From positions 1 through 32,441 of the forward strand of contig JAPHTF010000125.1 of the NCBI GenBank assembly GCA_026197095.1: DNA of 32,441 bases, read 5' to 3'. Numbering within the stretch: position 1 is the stretch's first letter; each line of letters begins with the position of its first letter. A model generated the notes under the pieces. It searched no databases. It was given only the letters and a program-made list of their open reading frames with translations, and was not told where the DNA came from. This document shows, piece by piece, positions 9,570 through 18,345 of this stretch. The position numbers were made by a program, and so were the translations under genes. This stretch comes from Gammaproteobacteria bacterium (GTDB taxonomy: Bacteria; Pseudomonadota; Gammaproteobacteria; UBA6429; Thiohalophilaceae).

Positions 9570-10082
9570 TTAATCTTCAGAATAAACCACAACGGGATCA
9601 GAAAAACATTTTGAGTTGGGTATTAATGCTATTCCTTCCTCTGAATTGAGCTTGGTATAACGTAAATCAATAGAAATAACCTCACCCTCAAATCCTGCTA
9701 CTTTTATTTTATCGCCGGCTACAAAAGGACGATAAAGTAAAATTAATACACCGGATAGAATATTTGAAATAATATCTTTAAAGGCAAAACCCAGGGCAAA
9801 GCCGGTTAAGCCTAAACCTGCAACTAAAGCCGAAATATTAATTCCGATCGTGCCTAGTGCCGTAACCAGGCCTAATAGAATAAATATTACCCGACTAATT
9901 TGAGCAAAGAATTTTGTAAGGTGCGGATCAAAATTGAGTTTTGCCGCTATTTTAATAATCAGGCGTTTAACAAACTTGGATAAAACAAAGAATAGTAGAA
10001 AAATAAACACAACGGCAGCAATCTTTGGCAGCCATATCAGGCTCTGATCAATCATGTGTTCTGTTATTTTTGTAAAATCCAT
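9570..10082 (-). CDS. Minimal MscS-type mechanosensitive channel
   Basis: This is a predicted small-conductance mechanosensitive channel subunit that releases solutes on hypo-osmotic shock. The 170 residues hold three membrane helices: IAAVVFIFLLFFVLSKFV, VIFILLGLVTALGTIGI and the pore-lining Gly/Ala-rich TM3 (ALVAGLGLTGFALGFAFKD). The MscS beta domain follows (NILSGVLILLYRPFVAGDKI, then LRYTKLNSEEGIALIPN). The protein stops right after the beta domain, so the C-terminal alpha/beta vestibule of full-length MscS (about 286 residues) is absent. Short forms like this are known. The longest frame begins with TTG at 10088; the ATG two codons later is preferred, without a strong Shine-Dalgarno. Confidence 0.88.
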   Translation of the reverse strand: MDFTKITEHMIDQSLIWLPKIAAVVFIFLLFFVLSKFVKRLIIKIAAKLNFDPHLTKFFAQISRVIFILLGLVTALGTIGINISALVAGLGLTGFALGFAFKDIISNILSGVLILLYRPFVAGDKIKVAGFEGEVISIDLRYTKLNSEEGIALIPNSKCFSDPVVVYSED

Positions 10083-10109
10083 AGTCAATATTTACCGGTA
10101 GAATAGTTA

Positions 10110-10751
10110 TTAAATACCGTATTGATCACGGTACGCTTTTACTTTATCTAAATACTGGGCAAAGTCGGCATTGCCTTCAATGTAGGTAATTAAATGTTCG
10201 AGTTTGATAATACTGAGCACAGGAATATTATATTGTTGTTCAACTTCCTGGATGGCAGAAAGTTCACCTGTGCCTTTTTCCTGGCGATCAAGCGCAATAA
10301 TCACACCGGCAGGTTTTGCATTTGCCGCCGCGATAATATCCATTGATTCACGAATAGCGGTACCGGCAGTGATGACATCATCAATAATAAGAATGTCACC
10401 TTCTAAAGCTGCACCCACAATATTACCCCCTTCACCATGAGCTTTGGCTTCCTTCCTGTTAAAGCTATACGGAATATTGGTATTTTGATGTTCATAGAGT
10501 GCAACGGCACACGTTGTGGCAAGTGGGATGCCTTTATAGGCTGGGCCAAATAAAACATCAAATTTCACATCACTTTCAGCAATTGCGGCTGCATAGTATT
10601 GACCAAGTTTGGCCAGCGCTTCACCGCTGTTAAATAAACCGGCATTAAAAAAATAAGGGCTCACGCGGCCTGATTTTAAAGTGAATTCGCCAAAGCGAAG
10701 GACGTCGTTTTTAATAGCAAATTCGATAAAGTCTTTTTGATAATCGCGCAT
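10110..10751 (-). CDS. pyrE: Orotate phosphoribosyltransferase
   Basis: PyrE transfers the phosphoribosyl group from PRPP to orotate to make OMP in pyrimidine synthesis. The 213 residues match the usual length. Visible features are the [29 protein letters not shown] start, [10 protein letters not shown], the flexible loop [13 protein letters not shown] and the PRPP-binding motif [14 protein letters not shown]. The reading frame stays open 84 codons further upstream, but that extension runs into the divergent exonuclease gene and lacks family similarity. The ATG at 10751 with GGA 7 bases upstream is therefore used. It is divergent from xthA/crc-like, as in Pseudomonas. Confidence 0.96.
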   Translation of the reverse strand: MRDYQKDFIEFAIKNDVLRFGEFTLKSGRVSPYFFNAGLFNSGEALAKLGQYYAAAIAESDVKFDVLFGPAYKGIPLATTCAVALYEHQNTNIPYSFNRKEAKAHGEGGNIVGAALEGDILIIDDVITAGTAIRESMDIIAAANAKPAGVIIALDRQEKGTGELSAIQEVEQQYNIPVLSIIKLEHLITYIEGNADFAQYLDKVKAYRDQYGI

Positions 10752-10798
10752 GATTGTTTCCGTTGAGTTTAATTCGATATACAGGTGGAGTCTCAGGT

Positions 10799-10813
10799 CG
10801 TGTATGATACACG
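10799..10813. promoter_or_regulatory. Palindrome between pyrE and the exonuclease gene
   Basis: CGTGTATGATACACG has perfect 7-base arms around a central G, in the 90-base gap between two divergent starts. TATGAT inside it could be a -10 box for the plus-strand gene. It may be an operator or simply a promoter element; this rests on position and symmetry only. Confidence 0.35.
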
Positions 10814-10841
10814 TTTTATCAACAGAATTGGATAACGAGTA

Positions 10842-11618
10842 ATGCGAATTATTACAGCAAATGTGAATGGTATCCGTGCGGCGGAGCGCAAGGGCTTTTT
10901 TGACTGGATGAAAAAACAACGTGCAGATGTGATTTGCATTCAGGAAACTAAAGCGCAGGAACATCAGCTGGATAATTCGATATTTTATCCCGAGGGCTAC
11001 CATTGCTATTACTTTGATGCTGTGAAAAAAGGCTATAGCGGTGTCGCGATTTACAGCAAAATCAAACCCAATAAAGTCACTACGGGGTTAGGCTTTGATC
11101 ATGCTGATACGGAAGGTCGTTGGATTCAGGCTGAGTTTAATGAACTTACCGTGGCATCACTTTATTTGCCATCGGGATCATCAAGCCCGGAGCGCCATCA
11201 AAATAAACTTAAGTTTATGGATCAATTGCTTGAAGAAATGAAAGTGATGAAACGAAAACGTCGTGAGTTTGTGATTTGTGGTGACTTAAATATCGTACAT
11301 AAAGAAATTGATATTACCAACTGGAAAAGCAATCAGAAAAATTCTGGCTGTACTCCTGAAGATCATGCCTGGATGGATAAGGCCTTAGACGAAGTGGGTT
11401 ATATTGATGCCTTTCGTGAAGTGAATAAAAATGCCGGTGAATATACCTGGTGGTCAAATCGCGGTAATGCGCGGGCGAATAATGTCGGATGGCGGATTGA
11501 CTACCATCTTGTTACACCGGGATTAAAAGGAAAAATTAAAAAAGCATCAGTGTATAAAGAGACATGGTTTTCCGATCATGCGCCACTGACTATTGATTAT
11601 GATTTTGAAATTAAATAG
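10842..11618 (+). CDS. xthA: Exodeoxyribonuclease III / Crc-related endonuclease
   Basis: This is a 258-residue EEP-superfamily protein. The catalytic set of ExoIII/AP endonucleases is intact: Asn7 (ANVNG), Glu35 (QETKA), Asp148 and Asn150 (GDLNIVH), Asp220 (WRIDY) and Asp245-His246 (SDHAPL). It should therefore cleave abasic sites and degrade 3' ends. The overall sequence and the pyrE neighbour resemble Pseudomonas Crc, which from memory has lost several of these residues (QDT, GSLY, SQHAPL) and works with Hfq in catabolite repression. The sequence supports nuclease activity; a Crc-like regulatory role is not supported. A weak GAG ribosome-binding element precedes the ATG. Confidence 0.93.
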   Translation: MRIITANVNGIRAAERKGFFDWMKKQRADVICIQETKAQEHQLDNSIFYPEGYHCYYFDAVKKGYSGVAIYSKIKPNKVTTGLGFDHADTEGRWIQAEFNELTVASLYLPSGSSSPERHQNKLKFMDQLLEEMKVMKRKRREFVICGDLNIVHKEIDITNWKSNQKNSGCTPEDHAWMDKALDEVGYIDAFREVNKNAGEYTWWSNRGNARANNVGWRIDYHLVTPGLKGKIKKASVYKETWFSDHAPLTIDYDFEIK

Positions 11619-11640
11619 TTGTTATAAGTAATCAAGGCAA

Positions 11641-11767
11641 AGGACGCTAAGGTGCAGAGTACGCAAAGTTTATTTGGTTCAAGTACAACCGAACGATCCT
11701 TAAACTCCAGTACATCTATTCCAATAATTAAAGACTCTAACTAAAATATTCTTTACCTTAGCGTCCT
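11641..11767. repeat. Intergenic inverted repeat (AGGACGCTAAGGT ends)
   Basis: AGGACGCTAAGGT at 11641-11653 is repeated as an exact reverse complement at 11755-11767, about 100 bases apart and filling most of the 167-base gap between the convergent xthA and ABC permease genes. The left side continues as GCAGAGTACGCAAAG, a style common in dispersed non-coding repeats of environmental bacteria. It differs from the repeat at 105-189 but is similar in design. It holds no coding potential and could end transcription from both sides by forming a long stem. Confidence 0.6.
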
Positions 11768-11785
11768 CTACGATAAATCATATTT

Positions 11786-12985
11786 CTACTCTGAACGGAG
11801 TGCTTCAACCGGGTCAAGTTTTGCCGCACGCCGCGCAGGTAATACGCCTGCTAATAATCCAATTAATATTGCAAGTCCTTCGGCCATGAATACAAAAGTC
11901 CAGGGTGTATGCACAGGTAATGCAGGTAAGGCGGCATGAAGAAGTTGGGCGATCCCAATTCCAAGTAATAAGCCACTTGCTCCACCAATAGCCGCTAATA
12001 CAATGGCTTCACCTAAAAATAGCGATAAGATTTGAGATTGTTTAGCCCCTAGAGCACGTAATAATCCAATTTCTGTTGTGCGCTCATTCACGCTGATGGT
12101 CATAATCGTAATAATACCGATGCCACCGACCAGTAAAGAAATACTCCCTATCGCACCAACAGCAAAGGTTAAGACATTTAAAATCGAACCCAGTACATCC
12201 AACATTTGTTCCTGTGTGGTAATGGTGAAATCTTCTTTACCATGACGAGCTTCGAGTATGCGTTTTATGCCTGCAATAACTTTTTCTGTATTTGCACCTT
12301 CTTTGTAGGTTATGTCAATTTCCATCAGGCCTTCACGATTATATAAATCAAGGCCTCGTGCGGTAGGTATATAGACAGTGTCATCTAAATCAAAGCCGAG
12401 TATTTGTCCCTTTGATTCCAGAAAGCCGATGATGCGATATCGATCACCGCCGATACGCATACGTTTACCTAAAGGGTTAAGGTTGCCAAAGAGTTCTTTC
12501 TTAACTTTAGCACCGAGGACAACAAAGGCACGAGGTGCAGTAGGATCTTCATCAGGTAAAAATCGTCCTCCATGTATTTTTATATTAAATGTAATGGGGA
12601 AGTCAGAACCAACACCAAAGACGGTCGTTCGACGTGTGCGGTCATTACCTTCAACTTCGGCATTACCTTGTACTACGGGTACAACGGATTTAGCTGAAGA
12701 GAGTTTTTTTAATGCTTCAGCATCTTCTATTGTAAGAGGACGTACGCTACCAAATGCACCCATACTCATTCCATGTGTAGATACTTTTCCTGGAGTAACA
12801 GCAATAAGGTTAGTACCGAACTGGCTGAATTCTGAAAGTACAAACTGGTATAAACCTTCCCCAATAGAGGTGAGTAAAACTACCGCGGTAATACCCACAG
12901 ATATACCTAGCATGGTTAAAAAGCTTCTCAGCTTATGAGCCAGCACTGAAGTGCCGGTTAGCCGTATGAAATCTTTAATAAACAT
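11786..12985 (-). CDS. MacB/FtsX-type ABC transporter permease (second of two)
   Basis: This is a 399-residue inner-membrane subunit of a MacAB-like exporter. Its topology is classic. TM1 lies near the N-terminus (LRSFLTMLGISVGITAVVLLTSIGEG), followed by a large periplasmic MacB_PCD domain (about 45-270) containing FGTNLIAVTPGK. Three C-terminal helices form the FtsX domain, with the conserved NERTTEIGLLRALGAKQSQIL segment, and the protein ends in PARRAAKLDPVEALRSE. It lies 15 bases after the first permease and closes the four-gene minus-strand operon. It is a paralogue of the 13001 gene, and the pair is likely a heterodimer. The substrate is unknown. Confidence 0.93.
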   Translation of the reverse strand: MFIKDFIRLTGTSVLAHKLRSFLTMLGISVGITAVVLLTSIGEGLYQFVLSEFSQFGTNLIAVTPGKVSTHGMSMGAFGSVRPLTIEDAEALKKLSSAKSVVPVVQGNAEVEGNDRTRRTTVFGVGSDFPITFNIKIHGGRFLPDEDPTAPRAFVVLGAKVKKELFGNLNPLGKRMRIGGDRYRIIGFLESKGQILGFDLDDTVYIPTARGLDLYNREGLMEIDITYKEGANTEKVIAGIKRILEARHGKEDFTITTQEQMLDVLGSILNVLTFAVGAIGSISLLVGGIGIITIMTISVNERTTEIGLLRALGAKQSQILSLFLGEAIVLAAIGGASGLLLGIGIAQLLHAALPALPVHTPWTFVFMAEGLAILIGLLAGVLPARRAAKLDPVEALRSE

Positions 12986-13000
12986 AACTAAGATTCATCC

Positions 13001-14212
13001 TTACCGTTTAGACAAGGCAATAACAGGATTAAGTTGGGCTGCTTTTTTAGCGGGTAACAAGCTAAATAAAACACCGGTGATAAGCGCAACTAATATCGAA
13101 GCGATTGTTGCCCATGCCGGGGGATAAGCGGGTAAATCAGGAAAGGCAGAGCGAATCCCCCAGCAGCCAAGCTGACCTAATACTAATCCGACTAATGCAC
13201 CGAGTGCAGAAAGTAATATAGCTTCAATTAATATGAGATTTAAAATTGCTTTGGATGATGCACCTAAAGATTTTAATAAACCAATCTCATTCGTGCGCTG
13301 TGAAACAGTGACTAACATAACATTCATAATGAGTATGCCGGCAACAAAAAGGCTAATTGCAGCTATGCCAGCAACAGCATAGGTGAGAGCACTGAGTATC
13401 CGGTCAAAGGTTGCAAGCATCGCATCCTGTGTAATGACGGTGACATCTTCCACGCCCTGGTGACGTTCTTTTAATGTACTTTTAATAAATGTAATAACTT
13501 TAGGTATGGCTTCACGTGTTTTCACTTCAACAAATATTCTGAATAAAGCCGGTACATTAAATAATGCTTGTGCTGAGGCAACTGGAATATAAACTGAATC
13601 GCCCACGTTCATTCCCATGGATTGACCTTCTGAATCAAGAACGCCAATGACACGAAAACGACGATCACCAATACGCAGCCACTGGCCTAAAGCTGCATGC
13701 GCACCAAAAATTTCATTACGCAGTTCTGAGCCTATGACACAGACCGAGCTTCCCCGGCTAAGCTCTATCTTGGGTAAAAATTTTCCTTGCGCAACTTCCC
13801 ATTGACGTATTTTTTGAAATTCATGACTTGTCCCCATGACGCTGACTTCACGTTTACGGCTTTGCCAGGCGACTTCAGCACCACCAATATTTAATGGGGC
13901 TATGCGGCTAACCTTTGGATGACGAGTAAGGGCAACTGCGTCATCAATGGTCAGGTCTCTTTCTGTAATACCAATGAGCCCCATCGGGTTATCACCACTG
14001 GTTTCATTTTTTCCGGGAATAATAATAACAAGGTTAGTTCCTAGCGCGGAGAATTCAGCCGTCACATAATTTCGCGCACCTTCACCAAGTGCAGTTAATA
14101 TCACAACGGAACCCACACCGATACTCATTGCCAGCAGCATAAGAAAAGTGCGCGTAGTATTTGCGCTTAATGCTTGCCAGGAAAACTGAATAGCATCACG
14201 TGTGAGTAACAT
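13001..14212 (-). CDS. MacB/FtsX-type ABC transporter permease (first of two)
   Basis: This 403-residue permease has the same architecture as its downstream partner: TM1 (TRTFLMLLAMSIGVGSVVILTALGEGA), a periplasmic domain with FSALGTNLVIIIPGK, and an FtsX domain with SQRTNEIGLLKSLGASSKAIL and the ending PAKKAAQLNPVIALSKR. The frame is open 17 codons further upstream, but the ATG at 14212 has AGG 9 bases before it, starts at the usual MLLTRDAI-type helix and overlaps the ATPase stop by only 17 bases. This suggests translational coupling. Two non-identical permeases with one ATPase imply a heteromeric channel. Confidence 0.92.
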   Translation of the reverse strand: MLLTRDAIQFSWQALSANTTRTFLMLLAMSIGVGSVVILTALGEGARNYVTAEFSALGTNLVIIIPGKNETSGDNPMGLIGITERDLTIDDAVALTRHPKVSRIAPLNIGGAEVAWQSRKREVSVMGTSHEFQKIRQWEVAQGKFLPKIELSRGSSVCVIGSELRNEIFGAHAALGQWLRIGDRRFRVIGVLDSEGQSMGMNVGDSVYIPVASAQALFNVPALFRIFVEVKTREAIPKVITFIKSTLKERHQGVEDVTVITQDAMLATFDRILSALTYAVAGIAAISLFVAGILIMNVMLVTVSQRTNEIGLLKSLGASSKAILNLILIEAILLSALGALVGLVLGQLGCWGIRSAFPDLPAYPPAWATIASILVALITGVLFSLLPAKKAAQLNPVIALSKR

Positions 14213-14927
14213 CACTTTCGCCTGGTGAGTTACCTGAATGATTAGCGGATTTTTTATCGACACTATCAGAGTCTATTCGTCCATCGATCATTCCTATTGA
14301 GCGCGTTGAACGTGCACCCAAAGCGGCATCATGTGTAACCACAATCAGGGTAATACCTTTTTGGTTAAGCAGCTCCAGGGTTTCAATAACATTGAGTCCT
14401 GATTTTTGATCGAGGTTACCTGTTGGTTCATCTGCAAGTAATATTGAAGGTTCGGTAATAGTGGCACGTGCAATGGCGACACGCTGGCGTTGCCCACCTG
14501 AAAGCTCTTGTGGTTTGTGGTGAGCACGATCTAATAATTTCATTGACTCTAATGCATGATGAACACGTTCTTTTCTTACAGATTCTGATATTCCTGCAAG
14601 CACTAAAGGTAGTTCAATATTTTCAGCAGCAGTTAAGCGTGGAATTAAATGGAATACCTGAAATACAAAACCAATATTCTGGTTGCGTGTCATGGCTTGC
14701 TCATTTTCATCGAGTTCAGTGACATTACGTCCGTTAAGAAAGTAACTTCCTTCAGTTGGGCTATCGAGTAAACCTAATAAGTTGAGTAAAGTAGATTTAC
14801 CTGAACCGGATGGTCCCATAACGGATACATATTCACCATCATTGATGGTTAAATTAATATTGTCGAGTGCATGCACAGTTTGGTTGCCAACCAGGAAATT
14901 ACGTTGAATATTATTGAGTTTGATCAT
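14196..14927 (-). CDS. MacB/LolD-type ABC transporter ATPase
   Basis: This 243-residue ATP-binding subunit powers the exporter formed with the two permeases and the adaptor. It has Walker [10 protein letters not shown] (38-46), Q-loop Gln90, signature LSGGQRQ (142-148), Walker B with DEPTGNLD (166-173) and the switch histidine in VVTHD. The sequence places it in the MacB/LolD/FtsE-like group used for extracytoplasmic lipoproteins, peptides or macrolides. The last 25 residues ([20 protein letters not shown]) are a polar tail beyond the fold that overlaps the next gene. It starts 8 bases after the adaptor stop. Confidence 0.95.
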   Translation of the reverse strand: MIKLNNIQRNFLVGNQTVHALDNINLTINDGEYVSVMGPSGSGKSTLLNLLGLLDSPTEGSYFLNGRNVTELDENEQAMTRNQNIGFVFQVFHLIPRLTAAENIELPLVLAGISESVRKERVHHALESMKLLDRAHHKPQELSGGQRQRVAIARATITEPSILLADEPTGNLDQKSGLNVIETLELLNQKGITLIVVTHDAALGARSTRSIGMIDGRIDSDSVDKKSANHSGNSPGESDVTHT

Positions 14928-14935
14928 AATAAAAA

Positions 14936-16090
14936 CTATTTCTTGTCAGTTTCAATTTTTACACTGGCACCATCAACCACTCCGTCACGATCAATTGAAG
15001 TGACAATATTTTCTCCCGCTTCAAGACCTTCAAGTACTTCAGTATATTTCCAGTTGGTTAAGCCAGTTTTAATTTCTCTTTCGTGAATGTTTTTAGCTTC
15101 TTTGTCATAAACTAAAACTTTTTGACCTTCGAGAAGCGCTTCGGTAGGAATACGAATAACATTGGCATGAGAATCAAGAATAACTTCTACGTCAGCACTA
15201 TAACCCGGTAGCATATTGTGATTATCGTTTTCGATGATAAATTCAACTTCGATATCAACGGTACGCGCTTGTTTTTCTCTATCTAATACATAAGGTGCTA
15301 TACGTCTGACTTTGCCGTTAAAGAATTGTTTATTGTAGGCATCCAGTGATATACGCGCAGGCATCTCAGCTTTTATTTCAGGTGCATCGACTTCGTCGAT
15401 TGGTGCGAGCACATAAAGACAAGTCGTATCAATAATATCGACGGCAGGTGGGGTAGGTACCCCGATAGGAGAAGGGGTAACAAATTCACCCAGTTCACCG
15501 GTCACTTCTGCAACGGTACCATCGAAAGGTGCTTTAAGTTGAGTGCGCTCAAGGGACGCTTGTGCAACGGATAATCTGGCACGACTGACTTCAGCAGAGG
15601 ATTTTGCTGCCTGACAAGCTGCTTGTCGGGCTTCAGCATCACCGACCGCACGTTCAGCGCTACCATCTGAAGCGAGCCCTTTTTTTAATAATTGTGTTTG
15701 TCGTGAAGCTTCTTTCTCGGCGACTTTTGCAATGACACAGGCTTCTTTAATACGAGATTCACTCGCGAGAATTTCACTTTTAGCTAATGAAACTTGTGCG
15801 CTGATATCATCGTTCCACAATTCCAATAGTATTTGATCTTGTTTTACTTTATCGCCTTCTTTTACCGGTAAACGAGAAATTTGTCCGCCAATGGCCGGTG
15901 ATAAACCTGCACGGCGGCAAGCTTTTAATGTGCCTGCACGTGTATTCGTAACAGTGCGTTGTACTTCACCCTGATCAGCAGGAGCAATAATGACCGCAAC
16001 CGGTTTAGGACGTTTTACCCATGTAAAGAGTAATATACTCACAACTATGGCTATCGAAGTGATAAGGATTATGCGGTGTTTCTTTTGCAT
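14936..16090 (-). CDS. MacA/HlyD-type periplasmic adaptor of an ABC exporter
   Basis: This is a 384-residue membrane-fusion protein. A single N-terminal anchor helix (IILITSIAIVVSILLFTWV, about 8-26) is followed by a split lipoyl domain (GQISRLPVKEGDKVKQDQILLEL and LKAPFDGTVAEVTGELGEFV). Between the lipoyl halves is a long Ala/Glu/Lys coiled-coil hairpin, and then come beta-barrel and membrane-proximal domains. It should link the ABC permeases to an outer-membrane channel, which is not encoded here. Three or four extra cysteines in the hairpin region (KACRR, KEACVIA, QAACQAA) are unusual for a periplasmic adaptor. It is the first gene of the operon, divergent from the MFS gene. Confidence 0.93.
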   Translation of the reverse strand: MQKKHRIILITSIAIVVSILLFTWVKRPKPVAVIIAPADQGEVQRTVTNTRAGTLKACRRAGLSPAIGGQISRLPVKEGDKVKQDQILLELWNDDISAQVSLAKSEILASESRIKEACVIAKVAEKEASRQTQLLKKGLASDGSAERAVGDAEARQAACQAAKSSAEVSRARLSVAQASLERTQLKAPFDGTVAEVTGELGEFVTPSPIGVPTPPAVDIIDTTCLYVLAPIDEVDAPEIKAEMPARISLDAYNKQFFNGKVRRIAPYVLDREKQARTVDIEVEFIIENDNHNMLPGYSADVEVILDSHANVIRIPTEALLEGQKVLVYDKEAKNIHEREIKTGLTNWKYTEVLEGLEAGENIVTSIDRDGVVDGASVKIETDKK

Positions 16091-16210
16091 TATTAATCTC
16101 CAAATTCTATATATTCCATATATAACATATTTAGAAATTTTCTTTTACTTTAGAATAACTTTGGCAGCGTAAAGTGGTAAAGTCATATAAATTACTTGAT
16201 ATGGATCAAC

Positions 16211-17575
16211 ATGCAATCACAAATTGATTTAACACCTAAAACCAGTTGGTTTAATGCTTTTCATGTTTATTTAAATCGTCGCGTCATCGCGATGTTATTT
16301 TTAGGTTTTGCTGCCGGATTACCTTTTCCATTAGTCTTCACTACATTATCAACCTGGTTGCGCCAAATTGGTATATCAAAAACAATCATTGGTTTTTTTG
16401 CCTGGATAGGCATTACCTACTCAATTAAAATTTTCTGGGCGCCTATTGTTGATCGCCTCCCATTGCCTTTTATTTCAAATCTATTAGGTCAACGTCGTAG
16501 CTGGATGCTGCTGGCTCAAGCAGGGATTATTGCTGGTCTACTTGGCATGGCCTGGACTGATCCTTCGCAATATATTACTCAAATGGCATTGTTTTCTTTA
16601 TTAGTTGCATTTTCATCTGCGACGCAAGACATTGTCATTGATGCCTATCGTATTGAAGCAGTTAAAGATGAATATCAAGGTGCGATGGCCGCGACGTATC
16701 AGGCCGGCTGGCGTATTGCTGCAGCATTAGTGGCAGGTGCCGCTGCTCTTTATATTTCAGAATATTTTTCCTGGACGGTTGCATATATGGTGATGGCTGC
16801 GTTCATGACGGTGGGTATAGTGACAGTTTTACTTATCAGTGAACCTGAACGGAATATTAACCAGCAAACATATTTACAGGAAAAACGGGTGATCGATTTT
16901 TTGGAATCTGCAGCGCATGTGCCTGAACTATTGCGTACCCCTGTCGCGTGGTTCATTGGTGCAGTGATTTGCCCTTTTACCGATTTCTTTCAGCGTAATT
17001 CGAAACAAGCTTTATTTGTTCTTTTATTTATTGGTATTTATCGTATCAGCGATATTGTTTTAGCCAATATGACACATCCTTTTTACATTGATATGGGGTT
17101 TAGTGTTATCGAAATTGCGAACATAGCAAAAATATTTGGTGTGATCATGACATTAATGGGGGCCTTTGTTGGCGGTGTGCTTGTTGTGCGTTATGGCATA
17201 TTACGTATTTTACTATTAGGTGCCATCCTTGTTTCGTTAACTAACTTGATGTTTGCATTACTCGCGGGCAATGGACATAGCATTATTGGTTTAACCATTG
17301 TATTAAGCAGCGATAATTTTTCAGGTGGACTGGCGAGCACGGCATTTATTGCTTATTTATCTTCACTGACCAATAAAGCTTATACTGCAACGCAATACGC
17401 CTTGTTTAGTTCGCTTATGACATTGGGGCCTAAATTTATTTCAGGTTTCTCCGGGATGGTCATTGATGCACAGGGTTATATCTTTTTCTTTGGCTATGCC
17501 GCGGCTCTGGGCATCCCGGCTATTTTGATGGTCATTTACTTAATGAACCATCAAAATGTAACTAAAACGAGCTGA
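16211..17575 (+). CDS. MFS transporter, AmpG-like
   Basis: This 454-residue, roughly 12-helix major facilitator protein resembles AmpG, the importer of anhydromuropeptides in cell-wall recycling. Resemblances include the early LGFAAGLPFPLVFTTLSTWLR segment, WAPIVDRL after the second helix, SATQDIVIDAYRIE and GGLASTAFIAYLSSLTNKAYTATQYALFSS near the end; the last is highly characteristic. The frame opens with TTG at 16196, but the ATG at 16211 with GGA 5 bases upstream is preferred. Its end overlaps the first copy of a 47-base tandem duplication, and the TGA stop is at the start of the second copy. Whether the substrate is muropeptide is inferred. Confidence 0.87.
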   Translation: MQSQIDLTPKTSWFNAFHVYLNRRVIAMLFLGFAAGLPFPLVFTTLSTWLRQIGISKTIIGFFAWIGITYSIKIFWAPIVDRLPLPFISNLLGQRRSWMLLAQAGIIAGLLGMAWTDPSQYITQMALFSLLVAFSSATQDIVIDAYRIEAVKDEYQGAMAATYQAGWRIAAALVAGAAALYISEYFSWTVAYMVMAAFMTVGIVTVLLISEPERNINQQTYLQEKRVIDFLESAAHVPELLRTPVAWFIGAVICPFTDFFQRNSKQALFVLLFIGIYRISDIVLANMTHPFYIDMGFSVIEIANIAKIFGVIMTLMGAFVGGVLVVRYGILRILLLGAILVSLTNLMFALLAGNGHSIIGLTIVLSSDNFSGGLASTAFIAYLSSLTNKAYTATQYALFSSLMTLGPKFISGFSGMVIDAQGYIFFFGYAAALGIPAILMVIYLMNHQNVTKTS

Positions 17576-17619
17576 TGGTCATTTACTTAATGAACCATCA
17601 AAATGAAAGTAACCAAAGC
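17526..17619. repeat. 47-bp tandem duplication over the 3' end of the MFS gene
   Basis: 17526-17558 and 17573-17605 are identical for 33 bases, and the next 14 bases of each unit (17559-17572, 17606-17619) are partly alike, giving two tandem 47-base units. The first copy is coding (the C-terminal LMVIYLMNHQN). The second begins with the TGA stop and lies in the leader of the next gene. The unit holds an inverted repeat (TTTTGATGGT / ACCATCAAAA in copy 1), so each copy can fold into a hairpin. Confidence 0.85.
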
Positions 17620-17621
17620 TA

Positions 17622-18320
17622 ATGGAAGTAGATGTTTCTTATATCGCAGCATTTCTTGTTGGTCTTTTTGGTGGTGTGCATTGCGTGGGCATGTGTGGCG
17701 GCATTGTAGGTGCACTGTGCTTAGGTCTCGGCCCATCTTCAGAAAATTCTGCTCAGCAAAATACACGAATAGCTTTACCTTATCTCTTGTCTTATAACGC
17801 AGGACGTATTGGCAGTTACATACTTGCCGGTATATTAATGGGCGGAGTGGGCTGGTTGGGAAGTCATTTATTTAAAATTTACGCAATTCAGCAAACATTA
17901 GAAATTATCGCAGCTGTATTTATGCTTGCCCTGGGTTTATACGTTGCCGGCTGGTGGCGTATTCTTGCGAATGTTGAACGCTTCGGCGGTAAAGTTATTT
18001 GGCAAAGGCTTGAACCCATCGGTCGGCGCTTTATGCCAGTAACAACTTACCGACAAGCTTTTACATTAGGACTGGTGTGGGGCTGGCTGCCTTGTGGTTT
18101 AGTTTATAGTGTAATCATCTGGACCATATCAACACAGAGCCCACTGGAAGGTGGCTTGTTAATGTTGAGTTTTGGTTTAGGCACATTGCCTAATTTATTA
18201 TTGATGGGGGTGTTTGCTTCAACCTTAAATCAATTTATCCAGCAACCCTGGGTCAGGCAGGTTGCCGGAGTCATGATTATGATTTTTGCAGGTGTTATGT
18301 TCTATCGAGGTTTAATTTAA
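17622..18320 (+). CDS. DsbD-like / TauE-SafE-like membrane protein with HCxGMCGG motif
   Basis: This 232-residue integral membrane protein has about six helices. The N-terminal signature GLFGGVHCVGMCGGIVGAL and the later WGWLPCGLVYSVIIW are typical of the DsbD_2/sulfite-exporter-like family. That family is often found near cbb3 oxidase or metal genes in gammaproteobacteria and is thought to act in thiol or metal (copper) handling across the membrane. The paired cysteines (HCVGMC, PCG) support a redox or metal role, but the exact substrate is unknown. It starts just after the tandem duplication, is probably co-transcribed with the MFS gene, and ends 25 bases from a convergent gene. Confidence 0.85.
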   Translation: MEVDVSYIAAFLVGLFGGVHCVGMCGGIVGALCLGLGPSSENSAQQNTRIALPYLLSYNAGRIGSYILAGILMGGVGWLGSHLFKIYAIQQTLEIIAAVFMLALGLYVAGWWRILANVERFGGKVIWQRLEPIGRRFMPVTTYRQAFTLGLVWGWLPCGLVYSVIIWTISTQSPLEGGLLMLSFGLGTLPNLLLMGVFASTLNQFIQQPWVRQVAGVMIMIFAGVMFYRGLI

Positions 18321-18345
18321 GTCTGGCGTTAAGGGACCTTGCTCG

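Noticed and set aside
10752-11003. 84-codon N-terminal extension of pyrE
   Set aside because: It runs antisense into the exonuclease gene, has no similarity to PyrE, and the internal ATG at 10751 fits the family length.
17603-17797. Plus-strand frame overlapping the DsbD-like gene start
   Set aside because: It is rich in Cys, Trp and Arg and overlaps a gene with clear family motifs in another frame.
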